DNA of 14,523 bases from Microcaldota archaeon (lineage in GTDB: Archaea > Micrarchaeota > Micrarchaeia > Norongarragalinales > Norongarragalinaceae): NCBI GenBank assembly GCA_016214445.1, contig JACROM010000082.1, positions 1 to 14,523 of the forward strand, read 5' to 3'. The notes beneath the pieces are model-generated. The model had not been told where the DNA came from, made no database searches, and worked only from the letters and a program-made list of their open reading frames with translations. Position 1 is the stretch's first letter; every line of letters starts with the position of its first letter. Shown piece after piece: positions 6,176 through 13,452 of the stretch. The translations under genes were made by a program, and so were the position numbers.

Positions 6176-6196
6176 CTCTAGAGCTGTAAACAATGC

Positions 6197-9100
6197 ATGA
6201 AGAATCTTGGCTGGCTCGTTGCCGTGGCGGCAGTTGTCCTCTTTTTAGGCCTGATGTTGTATCCGCAACCCAACTCTGAATTCCGCGACTTAAATGTCGG
6301 GTTCCCGCCAACTCCTCTTGTTTTTACTTCGACGAACACGCAAGCCATAGGTGCTGCTTCGGTTGCAGTACAAAAATCAACAGAACTGGCTGGTGGAAAG
6401 CCGGTGCAAACGATAACCCTGTCTTCAGACAAGCCGACAAAAGTCAAGTTGCTTTACGTTGTCCCCAAAGAAGAGTATCCGTCGGCAACAGCGTTCAAGG
6501 CAAATAATCCTGATTTCAAGGAAGCTCTTGTTTTGGACGAGGATCCTTTGATTTTACAAGAAGTGACTCTCGAGCCTGGTGTTCCTTTCGAACAGGGTTT
6601 TGCGGCTGAAAACCCGTCTGCAGTATTGCCGTTGGTTTTGGACGGTTCGATTCCAAACGGGCAGGCGAGCGAATTGGGTGCTGCCCTTGTTGGGAGCGGC
6701 GCGGACGCCCTTGCTTCCGCAGCCACGCAACCGAGCGGAGCGCAGGAAAAGCAGGCTTTCGACCAATTGAACCAATTCAGGCAGGAAAAAGGCTTGCTTC
6801 CTTTGGAATGGGACGAACGGATACATGGCTTGGTGGTTTTCCGGAGCCAAAGCCTCGCAAAACTCGGATTCCTTGCACACACCCAACCACAGTGTGCTGA
6901 AGCATTGAAAGGAAAATTTGAAATAACCGAAGAAGGCACGTTCGCGGAAAACCTGGCGTTGGTGACTTCATCCGATGGTGCCGCGTTGCAGTCGTTGGAA
7001 GCCTGGAAAGGCCACTCAGTCGAGATAAACAGTTTTGGCATGGAAATCAGCTTGCACCATAGGGCAACTTTGTTTTACGACTACCCAGACGAAAAGAAGC
7101 TCGCGGCAATCGGTTGTAGCGGGAACATTTGCGCCTTTTTGGCTCTCACTACTGCGCCGTTCGTTTGCGCCGATTCCGCGCCAAGCGAGGAAACGCCAAA
7201 AGACGAGCCGCAGAATGCGCCCGGCCTGAATTTTCCCGATGAAATTGCGGATCGGATAAACGGGAATTTGAATCAACCGATCCCTGCGCTTCTTTCTACG
7301 CTTCTCGGCGAATTCCTGCCGACTCCTTCCGTAAGCGCCGCCGCAACTTCCGGCTCAACCGTAAACCCGTTCGCGGGAAGCTCCGGGATTTCGCAGGAAG
7401 GTTCCGGCAAAAACGTTTTCCGCCCGGAAAGCCTTCCCGAAGCGGTTTCCTTGGTAAAAAAATACCGACCCAAGCTGGTTGTGTTAGCGGGAAAACACGA
7501 GCCAGCTGAGCCCTCGGCCAGGATATTGCGGACGGTTGTAGACGGAAAACCGTTGTCAGAACACTTCGACCCCTCGGAAGTGTTGTTCATAGTGTGGCCG
7601 TATTCCGAAACTCCGGCAGGTGTTTACGCGGCCTATTTCGATTACGTCAACTCAAAGATAAGAGCCAACGCAGACTACGCTTCCTTGAAGCGCGGCCTGG
7701 AAGCCCTTTTCTCCGATGCGCGGTTTGGGAAGGCTGCTGCCTCGCTCGTCAAGCGACAGCCGGACGAATTCGCAAGTTCTTTCGGCAGCGAACATTTCCT
7801 CCCGTCCTATTTCAAGGAAAAAAACATCGAAAACGCGGACTCCGTCCTCAAGCTTCTCCGGGAAATCGACAAAAACTACCAGTTCCCTGCTGAAACCGAG
7901 ATGGCGGACGCGGAGAAGTGGACCTCGCAAGGCGCGCTGCCCGTGTTCCTGCACGCCGATTGGAGCGACACAATTGATAAGCCGGCGGTGCTTATGGCTT
8001 CCCGGAACATTCTCGAAGAGTACGACATTGCTTCAAGCGACTACGTTGTTTTGCCCGAACTCGCGCCCGAAGACCGCGCCAGTGCACGGGACTCTTTTCC
8101 CAAGGCATCATTTCTCATAGTGGAGGAGCCGGCTTACGACGGTCCCGCGCTGCCTTTGGGTTCGAAGGAAATTCTTGGCGCGGTTGTCCGGCTCGTTGCA
8201 ACTGGAAAAACGTCTGCAAGCCAAGGCACGATAGCGTTCCACTATCTTCACCAGGCTGAAAAGGTGGAACAGACCGTCCAGGCCCGCGCTCCCAGGCTTC
8301 TCGCGTTCCTCGAAAAACTTTTGAGCGAAGTCACGGAAAAGCATTTCACCGATTGGCCTGTTGATTTTGACGGCGGCATGCTTTCGAAAAATCTCGCGGC
8401 AGCCTCGTTGTTCATCACCCCGAACAATCCGGGCGTGAAAATAACCTCGCTGGCTGCGGGCAGTGTTTTCTGCGTCAAGGACGGCAAGAACGTGGACGCA
8501 AGCGAATATTTCCGGTACAACCTGCGGGAGGCAACTGCGGATTACCCGGACTGCCGGTTCTTCAACAACCTTCAGCAGGAGAAAAAACTTCAACCCGGAT
8601 ATTTCGAGTTCAACATAGAAAAAACAAAGGACGTGCCGTTCGAGAAATGCAAAATCGTCTTCGACCTCAACGCGCACCTGCTTGCGTCCAAGTACCATCC
8701 GCAGAAAGAGGTGCGCATGGAACTGCCCGTCACCATCTATGCCGCGGACTATGTAGCGTCCAACGAGTTCTTCGGCAACCTCGAAGACGCCCTCGGCGTT
8801 TTAAAATCCAGCGCTCAGATTCCCGCGGTTGTAGTCACCTACGGCAAGCACGAGCCGGGCGAGCCGTCGGCGAGGCTGTTTGAAACCAAGGTCAGCGGAA
8901 AGAAGATTTTCGGGCAATTCGGGAACGACGTCCTTTTCGTCGGGATATCCCCTGATGAGACGCCGAGGGGCTACTATTCGGCTTTTTACCGCAGGGCCAA
9001 GGCGGTTTACGAGCGAGGCGATTTTTCGCTCAGCCTTGCCAAAAAGCTCGGGCCGTTCTTCTCGGACCCGGAAAAAGCCGCGGACGACCTGAACGTGTTG

Positions 9101-9772
9101 GATGATGATGAAACAATGGAGTTGTATGAAAAAACAGGCCTCCCGCTCCCTATGTCGGAAAGCGAGTTTTCGTTCAAATTGGCCCGCCTTTACGCGGGCT
9201 GCCCGGAGCCTTTCCACGTTTCAGTTCATTACGGCGGGGAAACAAGCAAAATCTATGCTTTCAACCAGTTGATTGCTGCGCACAAAAACTTGTTTACCGG
9301 TATAAAAGAAAAGAGCGGTTTCGAAGCAGTCCAGTCCAGCGAGTATATGGAGTTGCCGAACCTTGTTGACGCGTTGAAAAAAGAGGAGACTGAATCGCAA
9401 AAACTCAGGATCCTGACTGTTTCGCAGGAGGAAAATGAATTGAAAAACCCGCTTCTTGCAAAACGCCTGCTTGAGGACTACGAAACGCGGAGCGCGCGCG
9501 TCAGTTCCCAAGACGAACGTGGCGTGCGGACGTTCACCCTTGAGCTCGGGCGGCCCCAAAACTTCGCGCCCCTGTCAGACGAATCCAGCCGGGGTTTGGC
9601 GCTGAGAAAGCTGCTCTTCAGGGAATACCCGAAATTCGACCACATTTTTGCAATAGGCGGCAGCTACCTCAAAAAACCAGCTGTTGGCATTGACGCGCTC
9701 ATCAAATCCCAGCAGCCGAAAGTCGCGGCCCTTCTGGAAGAAGTTCAATCTTACGCTGCCAAAACACATTAG
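6197..9772 (+). CDS. Large exported CAP/SCP-domain protein with a duplicated unknown module
   Basis: 1191 residues. Residues 4-22 are one hydrophobic helix followed by a polar stretch, acting as signal peptide or membrane anchor, so the rest is outside the cell. A beta-rich region (about 30-150) precedes a CAP domain at about 182-325 with family blocks FDQLNQFRQEKGLLPLEWD, LGFLAHTQ (H228), FAENLA (E251) and EAWKGHS. CAP cysteines near its end may form disulfides. After a Pro/Ser/Gly-rich linker (326-410) comes a module of about 325 residues, present twice. GKHEPAEPSAR at 432-442 is matched by GKHEPGEPSAR at 883-893, each followed by an 'ETPxGxY.A.(Y/F)' block and an 'LFSD/FFSD' block. I recognise no known domain there. 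A cell-surface or secreted role is inferred; substrate unknown. Confidence 0.8.
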   Translation: MKNLGWLVAVAAVVLFLGLMLYPQPNSEFRDLNVGFPPTPLVFTSTNTQAIGAASVAVQKSTELAGGKPVQTITLSSDKPTKVKLLYVVPKEEYPSATAFKANNPDFKEALVLDEDPLILQEVTLEPGVPFEQGFAAENPSAVLPLVLDGSIPNGQASELGAALVGSGADALASAATQPSGAQEKQAFDQLNQFRQEKGLLPLEWDERIHGLVVFRSQSLAKLGFLAHTQPQCAEALKGKFEITEEGTFAENLALVTSSDGAALQSLEAWKGHSVEINSFGMEISLHHRATLFYDYPDEKKLAAIGCSGNICAFLALTTAPFVCADSAPSEETPKDEPQNAPGLNFPDEIADRINGNLNQPIPALLSTLLGEFLPTPSVSAAATSGSTVNPFAGSSGISQEGSGKNVFRPESLPEAVSLVKKYRPKLVVLAGKHEPAEPSARILRTVVDGKPLSEHFDPSEVLFIVWPYSETPAGVYAAYFDYVNSKIRANADYASLKRGLEALFSDARFGKAAASLVKRQPDEFASSFGSEHFLPSYFKEKNIENADSVLKLLREIDKNYQFPAETEMADAEKWTSQGALPVFLHADWSDTIDKPAVLMASRNILEEYDIASSDYVVLPELAPEDRASARDSFPKASFLIVEEPAYDGPALPLGSKEILGAVVRLVATGKTSASQGTIAFHYLHQAEKVEQTVQARAPRLLAFLEKLLSEVTEKHFTDWPVDFDGGMLSKNLAAASLFITPNNPGVKITSLAAGSVFCVKDGKNVDASEYFRYNLREATADYPDCRFFNNLQQEKKLQPGYFEFNIEKTKDVPFEKCKIVFDLNAHLLASKYHPQKEVRMELPVTIYAADYVASNEFFGNLEDALGVLKSSAQIPAVVVTYGKHEPGEPSARLFETKVSGKKIFGQFGNDVLFVGISPDETPRGYYSAFYRRAKAVYERGDFSLSLAKKLGPFFSDPEKAADDLNVLDDDETMELYEKTGLPLPMSESEFSFKLARLYAGCPEPFHVSVHYGGETSKIYAFNQLIAAHKNLFTGIKEKSGFEAVQSSEYMELPNLVDALKKEETESQKLRILTVSQEENELKNPLLAKRLLEDYETRSARVSSQDERGVRTFTLELGRPQNFAPLSDESSRGLALRKLLFREYPKFDHIFAIGGSYLKKPAVGIDALIKSQQPKVAALLEEVQSYAAKTH

Positions 9773-9853
9773 TCCTTCAAACTGGCTGGTTCGCGGCTAG
9801 TCCTTTCAAACTGATTGGCTCGGGTTAGGCTCTTCAAACCGGCTGTCCCGCAT
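9770..9853. repeat. Three tandem 28-bp repeats
   Basis: TAG triplets at 9770, 9798 and 9826 mark an exact 28-bp period. Each unit has the form TAG-(T/G)CC/CT-TTCAAAC(T/C)G-(G/A)(C/T)TGG-(T/C)TCG. The first TAG is the stop codon of the CAP gene and the third unit covers the stop codon and last codons of sufU (minus strand), so the array fills the whole space between two convergent genes. Read on the minus strand each unit repeats the sufU end, CAG-(C/T)nn-TTTGAA. Copies differ at several positions and by one-base indels. Confidence 0.65.
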
Positions 9854-10280
9854 CCGCCGGTGTTGCGTGACCCTTCCTGTAGATTTCAATCGCGCCCTGC
9901 GTGGCTTCCAAAGCCGGAAGGGTGCAGTGCATCTTTGCTGCGCTCAGCTGGACGTTCATCAGCTTCAGGATGTCGTCCTGCGTCATCTTCATAATGTAGT
10001 CCAACGGCTTTCCCTTGATGTGTTCGCTCAAAATGGAAGCGGACGCAATCGAGATGGCGCAGCCGATGCTGTCGTACTTTATGTCCTCCAGCTGGTTGTC
10101 CTTGATTCTCAGGAAGACATCAATAAAGTCTCCGCACGCCTTGCTTATCCCCCGCGCGGTAGCGTCCGGTTTCTCCATGGTCCCGCTGTTCCTCGGATGC
10201 CTGTAGTGGTCCAGAATGTGTTCCTTGTACATGGCGTGGTACATGTTGGCCGCGCCTTCGTCGTCCGGTTTGTAATCCAT
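9834..10280 (-). CDS. sufU: SufU/IscU-type iron-sulfur cluster scaffold
   Basis: Scaffold on which [2Fe-2S]/[4Fe-4S] clusters are built from sulfur supplied by the desulfurase. The three ligand cysteines are present at C49 (KACGDFIDV), C74 (SIGCAISIASAS) and C119 (MHCTLPAL), along with the conserved D51 after the first. The MYKEHILDHYRHPRN opening is diagnostic. The usual 'NPxCGD' reads 'SKACGD', a small departure. I start at ATG 10280: a GTG at 10295 is in frame but lies inside GGGTGA, which is better read as the ribosome-binding site. sufU follows sufS by about 19 nt, so they are co-transcribed. The C-terminal ten residues are polar and run into a tandem-repeat array. SufBCD genes are not in this window. 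Confidence 0.9.
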   Translation of the reverse strand: MDYKPDDEGAANMYHAMYKEHILDHYRHPRNSGTMEKPDATARGISKACGDFIDVFLRIKDNQLEDIKYDSIGCAISIASASILSEHIKGKPLDYIMKMTQDDILKLMNVQLSAAKMHCTLPALEATQGAIEIYRKGHATPADAGQPV

Positions 10281-10299
10281 AATATCCGAATTCACCCGT

Positions 10300-11493
10300 T
10301 TACCCGAAAACCTCTTTCGCTTTTCTTACGCTGTCCGCAAGGCGTTCCACTTCGCTTTCCGTATTGTAAAGATAATAGCTGGCGCGGACAGTTGCTGGAA
10401 CGCCCAGCTTCTTCACCAGCACCTGCGAGCAATGCACTCCGGCCCTTACTGCTATGGCGTCGCCCCCAAGAACCATTCCGATGTCGTGTGCGTGCGCGTT
10501 GCGGATGTTGAAGGAAACTATGCCGGTACGCTTGGAGGGCGAACCGTAAACGTCCAAGCCAATTTCCGCAAACAAGTCAAGCGTTTTCTTCACCAACGCG
10601 TGTTCATGTTCGAGAATCCTGCTGAACCCTACGCTTTCAAGGTAATCAATAGCCTTCGCCAGCCCTATTGCCCCTCCGGCATCGGGAGTGCCTGCCTCGA
10701 ACTTGTGCGGCAAATCCGCCCACTCGCTTTTTCCTTTCTCGACGTTCGTTATCATGCTGCCTCCATAAAGGAACGGCGGCATTTTCTCCAACAGCTCCTG
10801 TTTTCCCCACAATACCCCGGAGCCCATGGGGCCCAGCATCTTGTGGCCTGAAAACGCGTAAAAATCAACACCAGACCGGTGAACATTAAGGGGAATGTGG
10901 GGAGCTCCTGCCGCCCCATCCAATACTACCAATGCGCCCTCTTTCTTTGCCTTCTTCGCCCACTTTTCCACGTCGTTCACTGTCCCCAAGACGTTGGAGA
11001 CATGCGGGAAAGCGAAGAGCGCGGTGTTGGAAGGAAAATCGAAGTCGGCGAGTTCGCCGTTCCCATCAACTTCGACAAAGTGCAGTTCGGCTTTTTTCCT
11101 CAAGCAGAGTTGCTGCCAGGGCACGAGGTTGGAGTGGTGATCCATTTCGGTGACAACAATTGCGTCGTCTTCGCCTATGCTGTCAGAAAGACTGTAGGCA
11201 AGCGCGTTGAGCGACTCGGTGGTGTTCCGCGTGAATATTGTTTCCTTTTCTTTCGCTCCGAAATGCTTGCCCACCCTTTTCCTTGCCTTTTCGTACGCTT
11301 CCGTTGCCTCGACGCTCAAATCGTAGGAGCCCCGGTGCACGTTGGCGTAGCTGTTCAGGTAAAAGTCCCTTACCGCGTCCACCACTTGGACTGGTTTTTG
11401 GCTCGAAGCTGCATTGTCCAAATAAGCGAGCGTCTTGCCGTGGTACTTCTTCGCAAGAATCGGGAAATCCTTCCTGATTTTTTCCACATCCAT
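10300..11493 (-). CDS. sufS: Cysteine desulfurase, SufS/CsdA group
   Basis: PLP-dependent class V aminotransferase-fold enzyme that turns L-cysteine into L-alanine and passes the sulfur on as a persulfide. The 397 aa match the family length. The PLP lysine is K218 in SGHKMLGP, the persulfide cysteine is C355 in RAGVHCSQ, and H119/H120 lie in EMDHHSN, where a histidine stacks on the cofactor. D192 in LDGA holds the pyridine nitrogen. Oddity: the motif is usually 'DGAQ', but here the Gln is Ala (A195). The start at ATG 11493 has GTGAT 5 nt upstream. The gene sits 6 nt after the upstream regulator and just before sufU, a three-gene operon for Fe-S assembly. Confidence 0.93.
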   Translation of the reverse strand: MDVEKIRKDFPILAKKYHGKTLAYLDNAASSQKPVQVVDAVRDFYLNSYANVHRGSYDLSVEATEAYEKARKRVGKHFGAKEKETIFTRNTTESLNALAYSLSDSIGEDDAIVVTEMDHHSNLVPWQQLCLRKKAELHFVEVDGNGELADFDFPSNTALFAFPHVSNVLGTVNDVEKWAKKAKKEGALVVLDGAAGAPHIPLNVHRSGVDFYAFSGHKMLGPMGSGVLWGKQELLEKMPPFLYGGSMITNVEKGKSEWADLPHKFEAGTPDAGGAIGLAKAIDYLESVGFSRILEHEHALVKKTLDLFAEIGLDVYGSPSKRTGIVSFNIRNAHAHDIGMVLGGDAIAVRAGVHCSQVLVKKLGVPATVRASYYLYNTESEVERLADSVRKAKEVFG

Positions 11494-11499
11494 TTGAAA

Positions 11500-11898
11500 T
11501 CACTTCATACAAAGAGTGCAGCTTTTCGGCACCTTCTCCATCTTCCTGTGCAGAAAGCAGAGTTCGCCGCTCTCGCGGAAATCCCTGCACAACGACGAAA
11601 GCGCCTCGTAAGCGGAAACCCTCCCTTCTGAAACCTCCTTCGCCTTTTCCCTTATCTTCCCTTCAAACTCCTTGCCGAACTTCACTTCTTTCCCACGCTT
11701 CGCACTCAAATACTGAGAAACAGCCGCCTCGGTTATGCCCAAAAGCTTCGCGATTTGCTTCTGCGCCAACGCTTTCTCTGCCATTTTCTTGGCCAGTTCT
11801 CTTCGAAGCGAGGGTAGGACGTACCATACCTCGATTTCCTGCGGGTGCTTTTCGGTTTTGTTTTCCTTTTTCACGGGCCAACCCAAGGGGGGACACAT
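11500..11898 (-). CDS. XRE-family regulator with Cys-rich C-terminus, first gene of suf operon
   Basis: Residues 28-66 form a helix-turn-helix of the lambda-repressor/XRE type (LPSLRRELAKKMAEKALAQ, then IAKLLGITEAAVSQYLS as turn and recognition helix). A helical stretch follows, then a C-terminal segment with four cysteines, C104, C114, C127 and C130, in a C-x9-C-x12-C-x2-C pattern. This looks like the archaeal predicted regulators of COG2522. The tail could bind an Fe-S cluster or zinc, and with sufS 6 nt downstream an Fe-S-sensing repressor is an attractive inference, not shown. Start is uncertain: ATG 11898 lies in a hairpin loop without a good ribosome-binding site, and GTG 11874 is in frame. 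Confidence 0.75.
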   Translation of the reverse strand: MCPPLGWPVKKENKTEKHPQEIEVWYVLPSLRRELAKKMAEKALAQKQIAKLLGITEAAVSQYLSAKRGKEVKFGKEFEGKIREKAKEVSEGRVSAYEALSSLCRDFRESGELCFLHRKMEKVPKSCTLCMK

Positions 11899-11968
11899 TC
11901 CCCCCTTAGTTCGGCCGTCTGCCCAAACCCCCCTTCGGGCTGTAGACGCTGCGGACTGACGTCCGCAG
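11885..11968 (-). promoter_or_regulatory. Structured leader of the suf operon (three hairpins)
   Basis: Three inverted repeats lie in a row. CTGCGGAC/GTCCGCAG (11949-11968) is a perfect 8-bp stem with a 4-nt loop. GTCTGCCC/GGGC..AGAC (11917-11947) has two 4-bp blocks and a 3-nt bulge. AAGGGGGG/CCCCCCTT (11885-11907) is a perfect 8-bp stem with a 7-nt loop holding the ATG of the regulator. Most promoters here are leaderless, so a structured leader would be unusual. It may be a cis-regulatory RNA or a small RNA; the strand is inferred from the downstream operon. Confidence 0.45.
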
Positions 11969-12036
11969 AGGGATTGTTGAGGTTTCTAAGGGAAAAATGC
12001 ACCTAGCCAGCAGTCTTCCCCCTAAAAGTCCTCTTT

Positions 12037-12065
12037 CTTAACTATTGTTAAGTCGGTTTAAAAAA
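12037..12065 (-). promoter_or_regulatory. Palindrome and TATA-like element upstream of suf operon
   Basis: CTTAAC-TATT-GTTAAG (12037-12052) is a perfect 6+4+6 palindrome. On the minus strand it lies just downstream of TTTTTTAAA (12065-12057), a possible TATA box, placing the palindrome between TATA box and start site, a classical repressor position. It is a candidate operator for the XRE-type regulator downstream. The T-run is also the only obvious terminator candidate for the mscS gene ending at 12101, and could serve both ends. Confidence 0.45.
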
Positions 12066-12100
12066 GTTTCCTGACATGGCAATATCGCATCTTTCACCGC

Positions 12101-12853
12101 TCAACGGTTTTTCCTTTCGGTTTTGTTCTTTATCTTGATGAGTCGCTGTTTCGCAAGTTCGCTGTTTGAAATGAGGATGATGTTGCCCGAACTGTCCTCG
12201 AGCTTGCTGGTGCGCAGGCCGATGCTTTTCAGGGTGGCAATCTCCCCTGTAACGAACTTCAGCTTGTCGCCGTATACGAACGGGCGGTCGAGTTGCAGGG
12301 CTATTCCCGCAAAAATGTTCGCAAGTGTTTCCTGGGCCGCCAGGCCGAGCACTATTGCCATGACGCTAGTTGCGGTAAGCAGGCCGCTCAGGTCGATGCC
12401 GATTATGTAAAGCGCGAAATAGATTCCTGCCGTAAGTATCACGACTTTGGAGACCTTGCGCAGGAACGGCAGTATGGTATCGTCTATCTTTATGCGGCTT
12501 TTCCTCTTGCCTTCGTAGTAGTACCACCGCAAAACAGCCCCGAACACGTCGGATATTATGTACGCGCCGAGAAGGATGAGTATCGAGTAAGCGTACTGGT
12601 TGATGGTGGCGTTTATCGCTGACAGGTTTTCGAGCCTTTCTGAAATCACGTAGACAAAAATTATGATTGAGATGGCCTTGAGCGGGCCCTCAATCGCCCC
12701 CAGTATCTCGTCGTCCAGAGTAGTGGCCGTTTTTTTAGTGAATACTTTCGCTATTCCCACCACTGTCCGGTGTATTGCCTTGCCGAGTATGAACCCTACT
12801 GCCAGGATGGCGAGGAATTCTATTGCAATTATGCCTATCTCCAGGTAATCCAT
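12101..12853 (-). CDS. mscS: Small-conductance mechanosensitive channel (MscS), short form
   Basis: Opens under membrane tension to release solutes after osmotic downshock. Hydrophobic helices lie at about 5-27, 56-74, 86-107, 136-152 and 157-190. The last is the pore helix TM3, in its characteristic Gly/Ala-rich form (SVMAIVLGLAAQETLANI), followed by LQLDRPFVYGD, the start of the beta domain. The beta domain ends with IILISNSELAKQ, the family 'hIPNSxh' motif, and the protein stops about 17 residues later. The C-terminal alpha/beta cytoplasmic vestibule of E. coli MscS is therefore missing, while two N-terminal helices are added. The start at ATG 12853 fits a leaderless promoter. It is divergent from a small basic-peptide gene. 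Confidence 0.9.
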   Translation of the reverse strand: MDYLEIGIIAIEFLAILAVGFILGKAIHRTVVGIAKVFTKKTATTLDDEILGAIEGPLKAISIIIFVYVISERLENLSAINATINQYAYSILILLGAYIISDVFGAVLRWYYYEGKRKSRIKIDDTILPFLRKVSKVVILTAGIYFALYIIGIDLSGLLTATSVMAIVLGLAAQETLANIFAGIALQLDRPFVYGDKLKFVTGEIATLKSIGLRTSKLEDSSGNIILISNSELAKQRLIKIKNKTERKNR

Positions 12854-12875
12854 GTGTGGTACTATGCCGCGCTGG

Positions 12876-12882
12876 TTTTTAA
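12876..12882 (-). promoter_or_regulatory. TATA box for mscS
   Basis: On the minus strand TTAAAAA ends 22 nt before the ATG at 12853, consistent with a leaderless start. Confidence 0.5.
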
Positions 12883-12952
12883 GATTTTGTCCTATCCCGC
12901 CTCTTCAAACTACTTTTTCAGCGTTATCGCTCGCTGCAAGAAAGACAAGATA

Positions 12953-13057
12953 ATGACCAAGGCCGAGGAGGTGGAGGCGCGGAACGTGCGGAAGGCGATG
13001 CGCGCCTTCAAGAAGTCGAAGCGCAAGGCTTCTAAGAGGTTTTCGGTTTTCGCCTGA
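12953..13057 (+). CDS. Small basic protein, 34 aa
   Basis: ATG 12953 opens a short frame, MTKAEEVEARNVRKAMRAF then KKSKRKASKRFSVFA. It is strongly basic, with 11 Lys/Arg in the second half, and predicted to be one amphipathic helix with a basic tail, as in small nucleic-acid-binding or ribosome-associated peptides. I do not recognise it. The same frame is open upstream to 12770, but that part overlaps mscS antisense and is unlikely. No clear Shine-Dalgarno or well-spaced TATA box is visible. It ends 14 nt before the convergent vapC stop. The codon pattern is consistent with real coding, but this is the least certain of the listed proteins apart from the CxxC peptide. Confidence 0.5.
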   Translation: MTKAEEVEARNVRKAMRAFKKSKRKASKRFSVFA

Positions 13058-13071
13058 GTTGTCTTTCCGTC

Positions 13072-13452
13072 TCAGTATTCCTCGATTATTATCCCACGAA
13101 TCCGTTTGAAGTGTTTTACGTTTCTTGTCATCACGGGCTCGTTTTCCTTGATTGCCACCGCCGCAATCATTGAATCAAAAATTCCTATATCGCTTCCCTT
13201 TTCCCGTAAGTCGCGGTAGATGATTGCTGCCGCTTCAGCGTGTTCTTCATTGAACGGAACGCTTTGCATCTTCCTTAAGAGCATCCTTCTTTTTTCGTCC
13301 AATCTCGCGGGGCCGCCTGCAGCGAGTTCGAATATGGCTGGCGAAGGGACTTTTATTTGCTCGCCCGCTTTTTCCATCCTGTTTATTCTTTCTTCAAGCT
13401 GCCGATTTCCCCTGCCCAGGTCTATTATCGCTGAAGTGTCTAGTAGGACCAT
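13072..13452 (-). CDS. vapC: VapC-type PIN-domain toxin
   Basis: PIN-domain ribonuclease, 126 aa, the toxin of a type II pair. The acidic active site is visible: D5 in LLDTSAIID, E42 in PAIFELA, and D93 in IGIFDSMIAAVA, with D88 close by, followed by TRNVKHFKRI (N111), which matches the family 'T.N..HF..i'. All four positions are intact, so it should be catalytically competent. Its ATG at 13452 overlaps the antitoxin gene by 13 nt. Targets of VapC enzymes are usually tRNA or rRNA; which one here cannot be told from sequence. Confidence 0.9.
   Translation of the reverse strand: MVLLDTSAIIDLGRGNRQLEERINRMEKAGEQIKVPSPAIFELAAGGPARLDEKRRMLLRKMQSVPFNEEHAEAAAIIYRDLREKGSDIGIFDSMIAAVAIKENEPVMTRNVKHFKRIRGIIIEEY

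Noticed and set aside
7490..8880. M14 peptidase/deacylase-like GxHxxE motif in the GKHEPxEPSAR blocks of the CAP protein
   Set aside because: M14 enzymes need H-x-x-E; here Glu falls at +1 and +4 and the other zinc ligands are not evident, so I leave the module unassigned.
9770..9853. CRISPR array
   Set aside because: Units are contiguous 28-bp tandem copies with no unique spacers between them and with internal mismatches.
10281..10295. GTG start for sufU at 10295
   Set aside because: The GTG is part of GGGTGA, a good ribosome-binding site for the ATG at 10280.
11900..12060. tRNA or known RNA gene in the suf upstream region
   Set aside because: No T-loop (GTTCRANNC) with matching cloverleaf, no C/D or H/ACA box layout, and no resemblance to RNase P or SRP RNA that I can recognise.
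12770..12952. Upstream extension of the small basic protein gene to 95 aa
   Set aside because: The extra part is antisense to the 5' end and promoter of mscS and reads as non-protein-like sequence.
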